64,000 nt of DNA from Burkholderia cenocepacia. Lineage in GTDB: Bacteria > Pseudomonadota > Gammaproteobacteria > Burkholderiales > Burkholderiaceae. Both the position numbers and the translations under genes were made by a program. The notes beneath the pieces are model-generated. The model saw only the letters and a program-made list of their open reading frames with translations, made no database searches and was not told where the DNA came from. Positions 1 through 9,320 of the stretch are shown piece by piece. The stretch lies in assembly GCF_014211915.1 (NCBI RefSeq), contig NZ_CP060040.1, forward strand, positions 2,356,001 through 2,420,000, written 5' to 3'. The number at the start of each line of letters is the position of its first letter. Within the stretch, counting starts at the first letter, position 1.

Positions 1-1
1 G

Positions 2-328
2 ATGGGCCACATCCACGTATCGAGCCGCCGCAAGGGCAGCGGGCACGTCGACGCGGAACTGACGCGGCTCGGGCTGCGCCGCAACATCCAGATGCGCGTG
101 CAGCACTACATGGTCGCGCCGCTGATCGCGATGCGAAGCGATCTTGTGCTGACGGCGCCGCTGCGGCTGCTGCAGCGCTATCCGGCGCGGATTCTCGAAC
201 TGCCGTTCGAGATGCCGGGGCTCGACTACTTCTGCTACTGGCATCGCAGCGCCGATCAGGATCAGGGCAGCCAGTGGCTGCGCGAGCAGTTGATGGCGTT
301 GATGGGCGGGATGGGGGAGGTGCTGTGA
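2..328 (+). CDS. LysR-type transcriptional regulator, C-terminal part only (gene cut by window edge)
   Basis: This is the last 108 codons of a LysR-family regulator. The reading frame is open to the left edge, so the helix-turn-helix part lies outside the window and the first Met here is internal. The residues visible belong to the effector-binding (periplasmic-binding-protein-like) domain: a conserved strand-helix segment near the start, then the stretch MRSDLVLTAPLRLL and a final segment with the YFCYWHRSADQDQGSQWLRE pattern, which is the usual closing helix of this domain. The frame ends at a TGA at 326-328. Its target genes cannot be inferred because the adjacent promoter region is missing. 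The family assignment is good; the ligand is unknown. Confidence 0.75.
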   Translation: MGHIHVSSRRKGSGHVDAELTRLGLRRNIQMRVQHYMVAPLIAMRSDLVLTAPLRLLQRYPARILELPFEMPGLDYFCYWHRSADQDQGSQWLREQLMALMGGMGEVL

Positions 329-373
329 TGGGCGGGGTGTGCGCGTCGCGTGTTACCCCCGGCGCTTGCCGAC

Positions 374-1501
374 TCAATACGAATCGTCGTCGAAGCGGGA
401 CGATGCCGGCCGGCGCTTCATGTCCTTCAGCCAGTTCCTGACCTGATCCGGGTCCTCGAACTCGCGCAGCGCGACGCTCAGGTCCTGGTTGCTCCGCTGC
501 GTGCCGGCAATGTCGCGTGCCAGCATGCGCAGCACGGTATCGGGCGCAACCTTGGTGGACGACGCGATCCCGTACGTGCGCCGGAAATCATTCTCGACGT
601 GCACGATCTCCTGATCGAGTTCGCGCAGCTGTTCCTCGAGGATGCCGTTGTAGCGCGTGAGCCGCGCTTCGCTGAGGCCGTCGATCGCACGCCGGTCGAT
701 CTGTTCGATCTCCAGCTGCAGTTCGAGCAGTTGCAGCAGGTTGCCCTTCTCGTAGGCATGGTTGACCCGCTGCATCAGCACGGTCTTGCGTTGCTGCTCC
801 TGCGGATCGGGTTCGCGATCGGGATGCAGCGCGCTGGCCAGCTTGCGATAGATCTCGCGGATCGACTTGTTCGATTCGGCCTGCTCGGCTTCGATCCGGG
901 CCTGCGCGGCCGATTGCTTCGGTGCCTTCTTGCGCTTCGCGCGCTGCGCCTCGCGGGCCGCGTGGGCGGCCATGTCGCGCTCGAACTGGGCGTCGAGTTC
1001 GGCCTGCATGCGTTCGGCGAGTTCGTCGGGCGACAGCGTGTCGAGATCTTCTGGCGGTTGCGGTTCGGGTTCCTGTTCCCGTCCCGGTTTGGCGGACTCG
1101 GGAGCGGCCGCTGCCTGGCCAGCGTGCGCGGGTCCTGCATGCCGGTTGTAGATGATCTTCAACGTCGCGTCGTCGCTGACGTCGAGCAAATCACCCGCCA
1201 TATCCACGATCACGTCGGACAGCGTGCGCTGTTCGGCCTTGCTCAGGCCCTTCTGCAGGAACGCGTCGTCGAGCAGATGGATCAGCCGGATGCGCAGCGC
1301 CGTCGCTTCCTGTTCGAGCGGCAACAACCCATCGACGAACTTCTTCTGGAACGCCGGCATCACGGCTTCCCACGCGCCGAGCCGCTCGCGCCGCTTTTCG
1401 ATCTGCTTGACGAGCGTATTGAACGTTTGCTGGGCTTTCGACAGGCTGGCTGTCTCGTGGCCGGGTGCGATGGCGACCGCGGCACCGCGACGTGCGGTCA
1501 T
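374..1501 (-). CDS. J-domain (DnaJ-like) protein with coiled-coil/charged regions
   Basis: The protein has 375 residues. The N-terminal 110 residues are helical and charged. A Pro/Glu-rich low-complexity linker follows (about 120-155), then a very charged Ala/Arg/Lys/Glu helix. A J-domain-like segment sits around 205-255, with the signature HPD at 226-228 preceded by IREIYRKLASAL. The C-terminal 110 residues are again helical. HPD is the motif by which J-proteins stimulate the ATPase of DnaK-type chaperones, so a co-chaperone role is likely. The J-domain is internal rather than N-terminal, and there is no Gly/Phe region or zinc finger, so this is a class III J-protein with an unknown client. 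The ATG start has a strong upstream GGAGGAC ribosome site. Confidence 0.7.
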   Translation of the reverse strand: MTARRGAAVAIAPGHETASLSKAQQTFNTLVKQIEKRRERLGAWEAVMPAFQKKFVDGLLPLEQEATALRIRLIHLLDDAFLQKGLSKAEQRTLSDVIVDMAGDLLDVSDDATLKIIYNRHAGPAHAGQAAAAPESAKPGREQEPEPQPPEDLDTLSPDELAERMQAELDAQFERDMAAHAAREAQRAKRKKAPKQSAAQARIEAEQAESNKSIREIYRKLASALHPDREPDPQEQQRKTVLMQRVNHAYEKGNLLQLLELQLEIEQIDRRAIDGLSEARLTRYNGILEEQLRELDQEIVHVENDFRRTYGIASSTKVAPDTVLRMLARDIAGTQRSNQDLSVALREFEDPDQVRNWLKDMKRRPASSRFDDDSY

Positions 1502-1944
1502 GATGAGTGTCCTCCGGCCGCGTCGGGACGCGCGGCAGGCCGGTATTTTAGCCGCATGCCCGCGAGGCGGCGCGGAGTTGGGGGCTTCCTCCCGGCGACC
1601 GGCGGCGCGTCAGTGCGTCACGGCCGCCGCTGCCGGCGCGCCGGCATCCGAACCCGGTGCGCCGTTCGGGCCGTAGGCCGCTTCGGCGTGCTTGTGTTCG
1701 GCAAGGCGCTTCGCGGCCAGGCGTTCCTGCGCGGCGATACGTGGCCAGAGCGACCGGCCGGCCCAGCGTCCAGGCTGGACTCCTGATCGAGGCAATCGGT
1801 GTTACTTGTCGTGCGGCAGGTGGGTGCGCGCGAATGCCGGTCGATGCGGCTGCGGATCGACCGGTAGACCCATGGTCGACGCACGACGAACTGCCTGAAA
1901 GAATGGGTTGCGTGCGCAGTCGGCGCGGGCTGGAGGGTGGCCCT
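1502..1944. other. Intergenic stretch; at most one doubtful small ORF
   Basis: These 443 bases separate the J-domain gene from polB. The only candidate is a minus-strand 61-codon frame at 1610..1795 that would start with TTG. It carries a plausible Ala/Lys/Arg/Glu helical segment (RIAAQERLAAKRLAEHKHAE) but lacks a convincing ribosome site at the start. An AGGAG occurs a few bases inside the frame with no start codon after it. I see no RNA gene, repeat or terminator here. Confidence 0.4.
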
Positions 1945-4329
1945 TCAATCGCCGAACAACTGCCCCTGTCCGGAGATCACGCGTTCGAAATCGTCGCGCA
2001 GGAACGGCAGGATCGCATCGGCGACGGGCTGAAGCTGGCGGCTCAGATAGAACGCATAGTCGATCGGCGAACGCATCGTTTCGAGCGGCTCGGGGCCGGC
2101 CGTCGTCATCACGTAGCTGATCCAGCCGCCGCGCTGATACTGCAGCGGCCGACCCTGTGCCTGATTGAACTCGTCAGCGATGCGTGCCGCGCGCACGTGC
2201 GGCGGCACGTTGCGCTCATATTCGCGCAGCGGCCGGCGCACCCGCTTGCGGTAGACGAGCTGGTCGTCGAATTCGCCGGCCAGCGTGCGCCGCACGTAGT
2301 CGCGAATGAAATCCTGGTACGGTTCGCGCCTGAACACGCGCCGGTACAACTCGCGCTGGAATTGCTGCGCGAGCGGCGTCCAGTCGGTGCGCACCGTCTC
2401 GAGCCCCTTGAACACGAGATCCTCGCCGCCGTCGGCCGTTGCCGCGAGCCCCGCATAGCGCTTCTTGCTGCCTTCTTCCGCGCCGCGCACGGTCGGCATC
2501 AGGAAGCGGCGGTAATGCCGCTCGTATTGCAGCTCCAGCGCGCTGTCGAGCCCGAACTGCTCGCGCAGGTGGGTATGCCACCAGCGATTCACGTGCTCGA
2601 CGAGCGCGCGGCCCTTGGCGCCGGCTTCGTCGTCGTCATGCGCGTGGCCGAGCCACACGAACGTCGAATCGGTATCGCCGTAAATCACTTCGTAACCCTG
2701 AGCTTCGATCAGTTTGCGCGTGCGGTGCATGATTTCGTGGCCGCGCATCGTGATCGACGATGCGAGGCGCGGGTCGAAGAAGCGGCAGCCCGTCGAGCCG
2801 AGCACGCCGTAGAACGAATTCATGATGATCTTCAGCGCCTGCGACAGCGGCGCGTTGCGCTGCCGCTTCGCGTCGTCGCGGCCCTCCCATACGCGGCGCA
2901 CGATGTCGGGCAGGCAGTGCGCGGTGCGCGAGAAGCGCGCGCCGAGAAAACCGGGCACCGATGCGTCGTCGCCAGGATTCGCGAGCCCCTCGATCAGGCC
3001 GACCGGGTCGATCAGGAACGTGCGGATGATCGACGGATAGAGGCTCTTGTAGTCGAACACGAGCACCGAGTCGTACAGCCCGGGCCGCGAATCCATCACG
3101 AAGCCGCCGGGGCTGTTCTGCCCCGTCACGTCGCCGAGGTTAGGGGCGACATAGCCGAGCCGGTGCATGCGCGGCAGGTACAGGTGCGTGAACGCAGCGA
3201 CCGAGCCGCCGGTGCGATCGGCCGCGAGGCCCGTGACGCTCGCGCGTTCCAGCGCGAAGGACAGCAGGTCGGCCTTGTCGAAGATGCGCGTGACGAGTTC
3301 GCAGTCCTTCAGGTTGTAGCGCGCGAGCGCGGGCTTGTCGTGTTCGAAGCGGCGCTGGATCTCGTCCATCCGCTGGTACGGGTTGTCGATCGACTTGCCT
3401 TCGCCGAGCAGCGACTGCGACACGTATTCGAGGCTGAAGGACGGGAAGGTCCACGTCGCGGATTTCAGCATGTCGATGCCGTCGAGGATCAGCCGGCCGG
3501 CCGCGCCCGCGAAGAAGTGGTCGGGCTGCTGGCCGTGCGCGCGCCAGTCGAGCACGCTGCCGCCGCGCCCGAGCTTCAGCGGGATGCCGTATTGCTCCGC
3601 GTGCGCATGCAGGATGCGCAGGTCGAACTGCACGAGATTCCAGCCGATCACCGCATCGGGATCGTGCCGGTCGAACCAGTCGTTGAGCCGCGCGAGCATC
3701 GCGGGGCGGCTGTCGCAGTAGTCGAGGTCGAAGTCGAGGGTGCCTGCGCTGCCGCTCGCGTCGCCGTTCGGTGGCCCGAGCATGTAGACCTGGCGCTGTC
3801 CGCAGCCTTCGAGCGCGATCGAATACAGCTCGCCGTGGACGCTGGTTTCGATGTCGAGCGACACGCAGCGTAGCGCGGGGCGGTAACCGGTTGCGGGCTT
3901 CAGCTCGCCGCCGGTGAGCGTGCCGTCGCGGCCGGGCTGGCCGCGAAACGCCACGCATGCGGTGATGAAGCGCTCCATCGCGTAGCGGTCGGGCGGCTGC
4001 ACGTCGGCTTCGTAGACGTCGACGCCGGCGGCGGCCAGCCGCTTCTGGAGCCCGGACAGATGCCGGTAGCGCTTGCAATAGAGGCCGACGACGGGCCGCT
4101 GCCGGAAGTCGCGTAGCGCGAGCGGGCGCAATTCGGCTTCGCGCTCGCCGGCCAGTGCGCGTTCGGCGAGTGCCTGCTGTTCGGCCGGGATGAACGCGAC
4201 GGCTTCCTGCGGGCGCAACCGCACGCGGCGCGGACCGTGTTCGGTTGCCAGCCAGAACTCGATCTCGATGCCGGATGCGGTGTCCCGCCAGTGGCGGGTA
4301 AGGATGAAGCCCTGCTCGAACGCCGTCAA
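1945..4329 (-). CDS. polB: DNA polymerase II (family B)
   Basis: This 794-residue protein matches E. coli Pol II (783 residues) along its length. It has 3'-5' exonuclease motifs (SLDIETS at about 157-163, NLVQFDLRIL and YNLKDCELV further on). The polymerase motifs are A (DYKSLYPS near 425), B (KIIMNSFYG near 497) and C (YGDTDS near 548). Pol II acts in lesion bypass and replication restart and in E. coli belongs to the SOS regulon. The start is TTG at 4327-4329: an in-frame stop lies 13 codons upstream, no other start codon occurs between, and the N-terminus GFILTRHWRD aligns with E. coli PolB. I saw no clear CTGT-N8-ACAG LexA site upstream, so SOS control is not shown by the sequence. Confidence 0.95.
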   Translation of the reverse strand: MTAFEQGFILTRHWRDTASGIEIEFWLATEHGPRRVRLRPQEAVAFIPAEQQALAERALAGEREAELRPLALRDFRQRPVVGLYCKRYRHLSGLQKRLAAAGVDVYEADVQPPDRYAMERFITACVAFRGQPGRDGTLTGGELKPATGYRPALRCVSLDIETSVHGELYSIALEGCGQRQVYMLGPPNGDASGSAGTLDFDLDYCDSRPAMLARLNDWFDRHDPDAVIGWNLVQFDLRILHAHAEQYGIPLKLGRGGSVLDWRAHGQQPDHFFAGAAGRLILDGIDMLKSATWTFPSFSLEYVSQSLLGEGKSIDNPYQRMDEIQRRFEHDKPALARYNLKDCELVTRIFDKADLLSFALERASVTGLAADRTGGSVAAFTHLYLPRMHRLGYVAPNLGDVTGQNSPGGFVMDSRPGLYDSVLVFDYKSLYPSIIRTFLIDPVGLIEGLANPGDDASVPGFLGARFSRTAHCLPDIVRRVWEGRDDAKRQRNAPLSQALKIIMNSFYGVLGSTGCRFFDPRLASSITMRGHEIMHRTRKLIEAQGYEVIYGDTDSTFVWLGHAHDDDEAGAKGRALVEHVNRWWHTHLREQFGLDSALELQYERHYRRFLMPTVRGAEEGSKKRYAGLAATADGGEDLVFKGLETVRTDWTPLAQQFQRELYRRVFRREPYQDFIRDYVRRTLAGEFDDQLVYRKRVRRPLREYERNVPPHVRAARIADEFNQAQGRPLQYQRGGWISYVMTTAGPEPLETMRSPIDYAFYLSRQLQPVADAILPFLRDDFERVISGQGQLFGD

Positions 4330-4408
4330 AACGCTTGCTCGTCGTGGATGCCCAGGCGGCGGATTTTAGCGCCTGGAAGCGGTTCGCGCCGAGAGTGGCG
4401 CGATGGCA

Positions 4409-4705
4409 TCAGATGGCAGGAAGCCGGCGCGAGATGCGCCATCCCGTGCGGGCCGCATCGAGCGGCCGCAGCAACCAGCGGCGCGCAACGATCGCGTGGC
4501 GCTTCTGCGTGACGTATTCGTCTACGGCAAGTTCGAGGGTATCGTCACCGACGCGGGATAGTGTCGCGGTGGCGCCGGAGCCGTCCGCGAATTCGATGAC
4601 GGCGGGGTGTGGTTTGGCGGTGCGCGGCGCATCGTGGTCGAGCGTCACGATGCTGCCCGGATAGAGGTGCGAATCGCTGGTACGCAGCAGGACGGCGGTG
4701 GGCAT
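4409..4705 (-). CDS. Small conserved-looking hypothetical protein (98 aa)
   Basis: I do not recognise this protein. The start at 4705 is preferred because a GGAG ribosome site sits eight bases upstream; an upstream TTG at 4738 would add 11 residues but lacks one. The predicted chain is mixed beta-strand, with a hydrophobic strand pattern around SIVTLD, AVIEFADG and ATATLSRVGDD, then a basic tail with WLLRPLD. No signal peptide or membrane segment is seen. It lies between kdgT and polB on the same strand, 79 bases from the polB start, with no terminator visible between them. Confidence 0.55.
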   Translation of the reverse strand: MPTAVLLRTSDSHLYPGSIVTLDHDAPRTAKPHPAVIEFADGSGATATLSRVGDDTLELAVDEYVTQKRHAIVARRWLLRPLDAARTGWRISRRLPAI

Positions 4706-4813
4706 GGAAGGCGCTCCGGAAAACGCCGGCTTGGGCAATGTGTGAGCCGGATTCCGGAGCCTACCTGAAGGTGAGCGTTCGCGGGGTTATGGCGAGCGGC
4801 CGCCGGGATGGTC

Positions 4814-4843
4814 GGTGCCGGGGACCGGACCCGAACCGGCACC
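4814..4843 (-). terminator. Hairpin just after the kdgT stop (candidate terminator)
   Basis: GGTGCCGG at 4814-4821 and CCGGCACC at 4836-4843 form a perfect 8-bp stem with a 14-nt loop. It starts three bases past the kdgT stop codon. There is no U-tract on the minus-strand transcript, so this may be a 3'-end stabiliser or a weak terminator. Confidence 0.5.
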
Positions 4844-4846
4844 CCC

Positions 4847-5866
4847 TCAAACATGCCCCTCGTGCTCGATCGCCCCACCATGCGCCGCCCGCGTCACGAC
4901 CCGCACCGGCACCCCTGACGCCCTGGCCGCCCGTTTCGCCCACATCGCCGTCAGAATCGGCACGAGAATCGCCGTCACGAGACACGCGGTCGCGACGATC
5001 GCCGTCGCCGCCGGCACCATCGGTTTGAACTTCGGAATCATCTCGCCGATGATCGCCGGGTTCGCGACCGCGGCGCCGGCCGTCGACGACGCGGCCAGCC
5101 CCGCCGTCCCGTTGCCGCCGCCCAGGAACCTGTCCGCGAGAATCAACGGCACGCCCGTCACGACGATCACCGCGAGCCCGAGCGCGATGCCCGGCAGCCC
5201 GCTTTTCGCGATCACGTTCAGATCGATGCCGTTGCCGAGCGCGAAGCCGAAGAACGGAATCAGCGGATGCACGCAGCGGCCGAACAATTCGCGCAACTCC
5301 ACGTCGAGATTGCCGAGCACGAAACCGATCAGAAACGGCAGCACCGCGCCGACGAAGAGCCGCGTCTCGAACACCGCGACGCCGGCCGCACCGAGAATCA
5401 GCATGCTGACGAGCGGCCCCGATTCGATCGACATCAGCACGAACGCGCCGGCCTCTTCCTTGGTGCCGTATTGCTGCATCACGGCCGCATAGAGGCCGCC
5501 GTTGGTCATGTCCATCGACGTCGTGATCGCGAGCAGCGACAGGCCCGCGAACAGGCCGGTGCGGATGCCGTCGTCGGGGATGAACCGTGCGGCGATCACC
5601 GTCGCGAGCCACGCGACCACGATCTTCGTCGCGAGCAGCGTGCCCGACTTGCGCAGCACGACACCCGTCGCGCGCAGGTCGATCGTCGCGCCCATGCAGA
5701 AGAACCAGACGGCGAGGATCGGCACGGTGCCCGCGATCAGGCCGTTGGTGAACGAGCCGAAGTACTTGCCGGCGTTCGGTGCGAACGTGTGCACGCACGC
5801 GCCCAGCAGCATCGGCACCAGCATGAGCCCGCCCGGAATGCGGTCGATGGCCTGTTTCAGCTTCAC
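4847..5866 (-). CDS. kdgT: 2-keto-3-deoxygluconate permease (KdgT family)
   Basis: The protein has 339 residues and about ten hydrophobic membrane segments. Its N-terminus is very close to the KdgT family signature: [14 protein letters not shown], then [30 protein letters not shown]. Members are inner-membrane proton symporters importing 2-keto-3-deoxygluconate from pectin or sugar-acid degradation. A Gly/Ala-rich stretch ([21 protein letters not shown]) lies near residue 255, as usual. The start is GTG at 5864-5866 with a near-perfect GGAGGAG ribosome site. No catabolic kdg genes are adjacent, so the substrate is assigned by family only. Confidence 0.9.
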   Translation of the reverse strand: MKLKQAIDRIPGGLMLVPMLLGACVHTFAPNAGKYFGSFTNGLIAGTVPILAVWFFCMGATIDLRATGVVLRKSGTLLATKIVVAWLATVIAARFIPDDGIRTGLFAGLSLLAITTSMDMTNGGLYAAVMQQYGTKEEAGAFVLMSIESGPLVSMLILGAAGVAVFETRLFVGAVLPFLIGFVLGNLDVELRELFGRCVHPLIPFFGFALGNGIDLNVIAKSGLPGIALGLAVIVVTGVPLILADRFLGGGNGTAGLAASSTAGAAVANPAIIGEMIPKFKPMVPAATAIVATACLVTAILVPILTAMWAKRAARASGVPVRVVTRAAHGGAIEHEGHV

Positions 5867-6091
5867 GTCTCCTCCGTGGACGTCGATGCGTCCCGTTGTC
5901 GAATGATGTCTGCTGACTGACTATAGGACATGATTCGCAACGGTGGTCCGTTTTCGTGAATTTCGACGGTAGTCGTATCATCCGGACGCGGCCGGCGCCG
6001 AGGTGACGACTGTGACGACCGTCGCGCAGGATCGAGCGTATGCCGGCCGCGAACCGGCAAACCGGAAAAAACACTACGGCGCAGAGGGCGA

Positions 6092-6466
6092 ATGATGAAA
6101 ATGACGATGCGCATGGGCATCGCGCTGCTGGTGCTCGGCGCGAGCCTGGGCGCGAACGGCGCGCAAGCGAAGAGCACGGTCGATTGCGGGAAGCTCGATG
6201 CGGCCACGAGCGGCCCCGACGACAACGTCCGGCCGCCGGCGTCCGGCACGGTCATCGGCACGGGCCGCGCGTATTTCTACTCGGCGCCCGACGCGCAATG
6301 CATCACGAAGCGCACCTTCATCGTCCCCGGCGATTCGGTGACCGTCTACAAGTCGCACGGGCGCTGGTACGACATCATGTACGTGAACGGCAAGACCGGC
6401 GACGACGTCGAAGGGTGGGTCGAGCAGGGCCGCGTGCGCCTCGGCGGCCAATACGGCGCGCAGTAG
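6092..6466 (+). CDS. Secreted small protein with SH3-like domain
   Basis: This 124-residue protein has a Met-rich basic N-terminus and a clear Sec signal peptide, with likely cleavage after the second Ala of GAQA (about residue 26). The mature part has two Cys residues (C32 in VDCGKLD and C69 in DAQCITKR) that could pair in the periplasm. A compact beta-rich SH3-like segment follows (RAYFYSAPD, then VPGDSVTVYKSHGRWYDIMYV and GWVEQGRVRL). This resembles bacterial SH3b folds, which often bind cell-wall peptides. Two ATG codons lie in tandem; AGAGGGCGA precedes the first. It converges with the EAL gene and diverges from kdgT. Confidence 0.65.
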   Translation: MMKMTMRMGIALLVLGASLGANGAQAKSTVDCGKLDAATSGPDDNVRPPASGTVIGTGRAYFYSAPDAQCITKRTFIVPGDSVTVYKSHGRWYDIMYVNGKTGDDVEGWVEQGRVRLGGQYGAQ

Positions 6467-6484
6467 TCGCGGTCGGCGGCGCCG

Positions 6485-8088
6485 CTACACCGTCGCCCCG
6501 GCGAAATCGCGCTGCAGGTGCTCCGCGCGCAACGGCCGCTGGTACAGGTAGCCCTGCGCGTACTGGATCCCGACCGCATGCAGCGCGCGATGCTGCGCTT
6601 CGGTCTCCACGCCTTCCGCGATGATCTTCAGGCCGTAGTGATGCGCGACGGCTGCGATTCCCTCGATCAGCCTCGAACTGCCGCTGTCCAGTTGCGACAC
6701 GAACTGTCGATCGATCTTCACGTAGTCGAACGGAAAGCGCGACAGCATGTCGAGATTGCTGTGATGCGTGCCGAAATCGTCGATCGCGAATTTCGCGCCT
6801 TTCGATCGCAATGCATGGAAGATCTCGGTGGTGCGCGCGTTTTTCTCGAGCAGGATGCGCTCGGTGACTTCGAGCACCAGCGTGAAGCCGGGCGGCAGCG
6901 CGCGGATCGCTGCCTCGACGTCGGTCACGAACCGCCCGCGCTCGAGATCCTGCGGCGCAATGTTCACGGCAATGCGCAGCGGCGCGGACGGCGTCAGCGC
7001 GGTCAGCTCGGCGACCGCCGTGCGCAGCACGAACTCGGTGACCTTCGGCAGCACCGTGCTCGATTCCACCTGCGGGATGAACACGGCCGGGCTGATGGCC
7101 CCCACTTCGGGTGGTGCCAGCGCAGCAGCGCCTCGACGCCGACTGTCCTGCGCGTCTGCACGTCGACGATCGGCTGATAAACCACATGGAACTCGTCGCG
7201 CCTGAGCGCGTGGCGCACGGCTTTCAGCAACAGCCGCCGTGGTGCCATCGCGAGCAGGTAGGCGGCCATCACGAGGCTGTCGGCGAGCAGCACGATCGTC
7301 GCGCAGATCAGCCGGTAATGGCGCTGGACCTGTGACGCGTAGCGCGCCGATGCGATGACCGACACCGTGAACGGCCAGCGCTGCGAAGCGATCGTGCTGC
7401 CGCCTGCGGGGGCCGCTTCCGTTTCCGGCGAGAACTTCCCGTGCTGATCGAGACGACCTGCACCCGCGATCGACAGCGTGGCCGTTTCCGCCCCGTTGCC
7501 GGTGCCGTGGGCGAGTGCGTCGGCCACGTAGTCGCCCTCGATCACATACAGGACGCCCGCGCCGCGCGCGGTGGATCGGAATACGGACAACACCGGAATG
7601 CCATGCTGGAACGGCGTCTGGGGTAGCAGCGTGACGGCCATCGAGCCCGGTTCCGGCTCGCGCGCATACGCGGTGAGCGGCAGGTCGATCGAACCGAGCG
7701 CCGACGAGCACATGAGGCGGCCGTCGCTCACCAGCCCGACCGCACGCAGATAGCGCAGGCGAGTGCCCACTTCGGCGAGTGTCCGGAACACCGTCGCGCA
7801 TGGCCGCCCGACGAGCGCGCTCAGCTCGTCCGCGTGTCGGAGGCGCACGCCGTCCAGGATGCGGTCCACCGAAGCCACGATGTCGTTTGCCACGGCGCGC
7901 TCGTTCGCTGTGACGGCATCGCGTGTGTAGCGGTCGGCCAGTACGATCGCGAACGCGGGCACGAGCACGCAAATGATCACGGCGGCGAGAAACATGACGC
8001 GCGGCCACGCGCCGCTGCGGTGGAAGAGGAGTGTCGAGCCGGGCGTGAGCGCCCGCAGCCCCGCGATTGCCTTTGGTGTTATACGCAT
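6485..8088 (-). pseudogene. CSS-motif EAL cyclic-di-GMP phosphodiesterase, frameshifted
   Basis: Read through one frameshift this is a 534-residue membrane phosphodiesterase. It has an N-terminal membrane helix (about residues 30-55), a periplasmic sensor with the CSS signature (LMCSSALG), a second membrane helix, and a C-terminal EAL domain. The signature VGVEALLRW is followed by VNIAPQDL, LEVTER, IDDFGTHHSNL, VKIDRQFV, AEGVETE and QGYLYQRPL, so catalytic residues are kept. The CSS/EAL family (E. coli PdeC-like) hydrolyses c-di-GMP and senses periplasmic redox state through its cysteines. The frame breaks right after HHPKWG, at a C5 run on the plus strand (7099-7103, G5 in the mRNA). Six G would restore GAISPAV and the rest of the domain. 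The deletion is therefore one base in a homopolymer, either a sequencing error or a real null or phase-variable allele. The start at 8088 is the first ATG; no strong ribosome site is visible. Confidence 0.85.
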
Positions 8089-8278
8089 GAGGTGGCAAGT
8101 CGAACCGGTCGATACACCAGCGGCACGCACGCCGCATGCCCGAGTCGGGCCAGGCGGCTCGCGCGCCGGTTTCGGATGCCTATCGATGCGGCCGTCGCTT
8201 GTCGCGATCGTCCATCGATCGGGCGGTATCCCTCAATAACATGCGTACATTGAGCATGTATATAGGCGCAGCGTATCG

Positions 8279-8313
8279 AAAAAAGCCCCGGCCGCACAGT
8301 GTGTGCAGCCGGG
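8279..8313 (-). terminator. Strong intrinsic terminator, minus strand
   Basis: CCCGGC (8287-8292) pairs with GCCGGG (8308-8313), and GCAC (8294-8297) with GTGC (8303-8306), leaving a 5-nt loop. On the minus strand this GC-rich hairpin is followed by six U (8279-8284). No annotated minus-strand gene ends here: the nearest upstream on that strand is 8814..9122, beyond an opposing gene. See the candidate RNA upstream of it. Confidence 0.7.
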
Positions 8314-8420
8314 ACGAAAGACACCGTCTCTTGGCACGAGGATGGTGCGCGGCAAGTATATGATGCGGCGCGCTATTACGAAATATTGTTGTCTAAAAAT
8401 TGGTGCCGTTTTGTGATTGT
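8285..8420 (-). ncRNA. Candidate small RNA ending at the orphan terminator
   Basis: The 406-base gap between the EAL gene and the next gene holds an AT-rich segment (about 8350-8430). On the minus strand it contains promoter-like sequence, with TTGAGA near 8425 and TTTAGA with TAATAG downstream. About 100 bases of sequence then lead into the strong terminator at 8279-8313. No open frame occupies it. This arrangement is what an intergenic sRNA gene looks like, but no known family is recognised and the 5' end is a guess. Confidence 0.3.
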
Positions 8421-8494
8421 GTCTCAAAAAGAAACATTTCCGCGTGGCCCGCTTTCGGCGGTCGGCCGCGAGGGTGTCGAGCAGGAGCTTTGCG

Positions 8495-8788
8495 ATGGAA
8501 GAAAATACCGCGCCCAAGGTCATCGTGAGCGACGGCGCCGCCCTGGCGGACGGCGGTTCGCTGTGGATCAGGATTTCGGTGGACGGACAGGCCCAGGACT
8601 ATTCGCTCGATCGCGCACTCGCATCGCGCGGTACGCCGCGCTACGACAGCATCCGCAGCGCGCACGGCGTACTGTCGAACGAAGAGCGACGGGAGTTGCG
8701 GGTGCTGCTGGAGCGCATCGCCGACCCCGCGATGTGGGCCGGCATCGTCGACACGTTCATCCAGGTGCTGAAGCGCTCCGACGCGTGA
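8495..8788 (+). CDS. Small hypothetical protein (97 aa)
   Basis: I do not recognise this protein. It starts at an ATG preceded by AGGAG at 8483-8487 with ideal spacing; the longer frame from 8417 has no such support. The chain begins with a beta-rich half (KVIVSDG, SLWIRISVDGQAQDYSL) and ends with a helical half (SNEERRELRVLLERIAD, IVDTFIQVLKRSDA). There are no Cys residues, signal peptide or membrane segment. It is convergent with 8814..9122. Confidence 0.6.
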   Translation: MEENTAPKVIVSDGAALADGGSLWIRISVDGQAQDYSLDRALASRGTPRYDSIRSAHGVLSNEERRELRVLLERIADPAMWAGIVDTFIQVLKRSDA

Positions 8789-8813
8789 TGAACGATGGCG
8801 TGCCGGGCGAGAT

Positions 8814-9122
8814 TCAGAAGTCGTTGCGCATCTTGTGGAGCAGGCCGCCGGGTGACTGATGCGTGTCCACGGCAGTGAGGACATCGGTCAGGAACCACGG
8901 CAGGTTCAGCTGCGTGTTGGAATCGCCGACGCAGACGCGGATCGGCGGCGCGCTGGAGGGGGCGTGGGTGCCTGGTGCGGCGTCCCGCGACGGCACGCAA
9001 TTTTTCGCGTATGCCCGAGCCGGCACCGGCGGCGCGACGGCACCCGAGGGCGCACCGGCGATGGCCGGCCCGCTGATGGCGGCAAACAGGGTCAGGGCGG
9101 CGGCAACGGCGACGCGTTTCAT
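8814..9122 (-). CDS. Small exported protein (102 aa)
   Basis: The protein opens with a typical signal peptide (basic MKR, then a hydrophobic Ala/Leu core, cleavage near AIAGAP at residue 22). The mature part is about 80 residues with a Pro/Ala-rich start, two Cys residues and the segment NTQLNLPWFLTDVL near its end. A GGAG ribosome site precedes the ATG. No family is recognised. The Cys pair suggests a disulfide in the periplasm. Confidence 0.55.
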   Translation of the reverse strand: MKRVAVAAALTLFAAISGPAIAGAPSGAVAPPVPARAYAKNCVPSRDAAPGTHAPSSAPPIRVCVGDSNTQLNLPWFLTDVLTAVDTHQSPGGLLHKMRNDF

Positions 9123-9320
9123 GAGGATTCTCCGGCGATGCTCGTTCGACCATGCGGGCCGGTGCGAGTTCGTGCGTGCGAGAGGCGTGTCACGTGCCCG
9201 AACGGGCCGCTTGGCCGCGTGCGACGCCGATCGCCTGCCCCGGTCGTCGGCCGCGCCGCTACCGCGGCGCTTCTCCCGTCCGGCGTCGAAAGGCGCGCGT
9301 CAACGCGCTCGCGCATCCCG

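Noticed and set aside
1657..3873. Long plus-strand frame of 738 codons
   Set aside because: It is the antisense shadow of polB, whose motifs on the minus strand are unmistakable; GC-rich codons leave such frames open.
4800..4881. tRNA-like 3' end on the minus strand (the translated peptide resembles those read from tRNA genes)
   Set aside because: No acceptor or anticodon arm can be built; the resemblance comes from the kdgT hairpin and the kdgT C-terminus.
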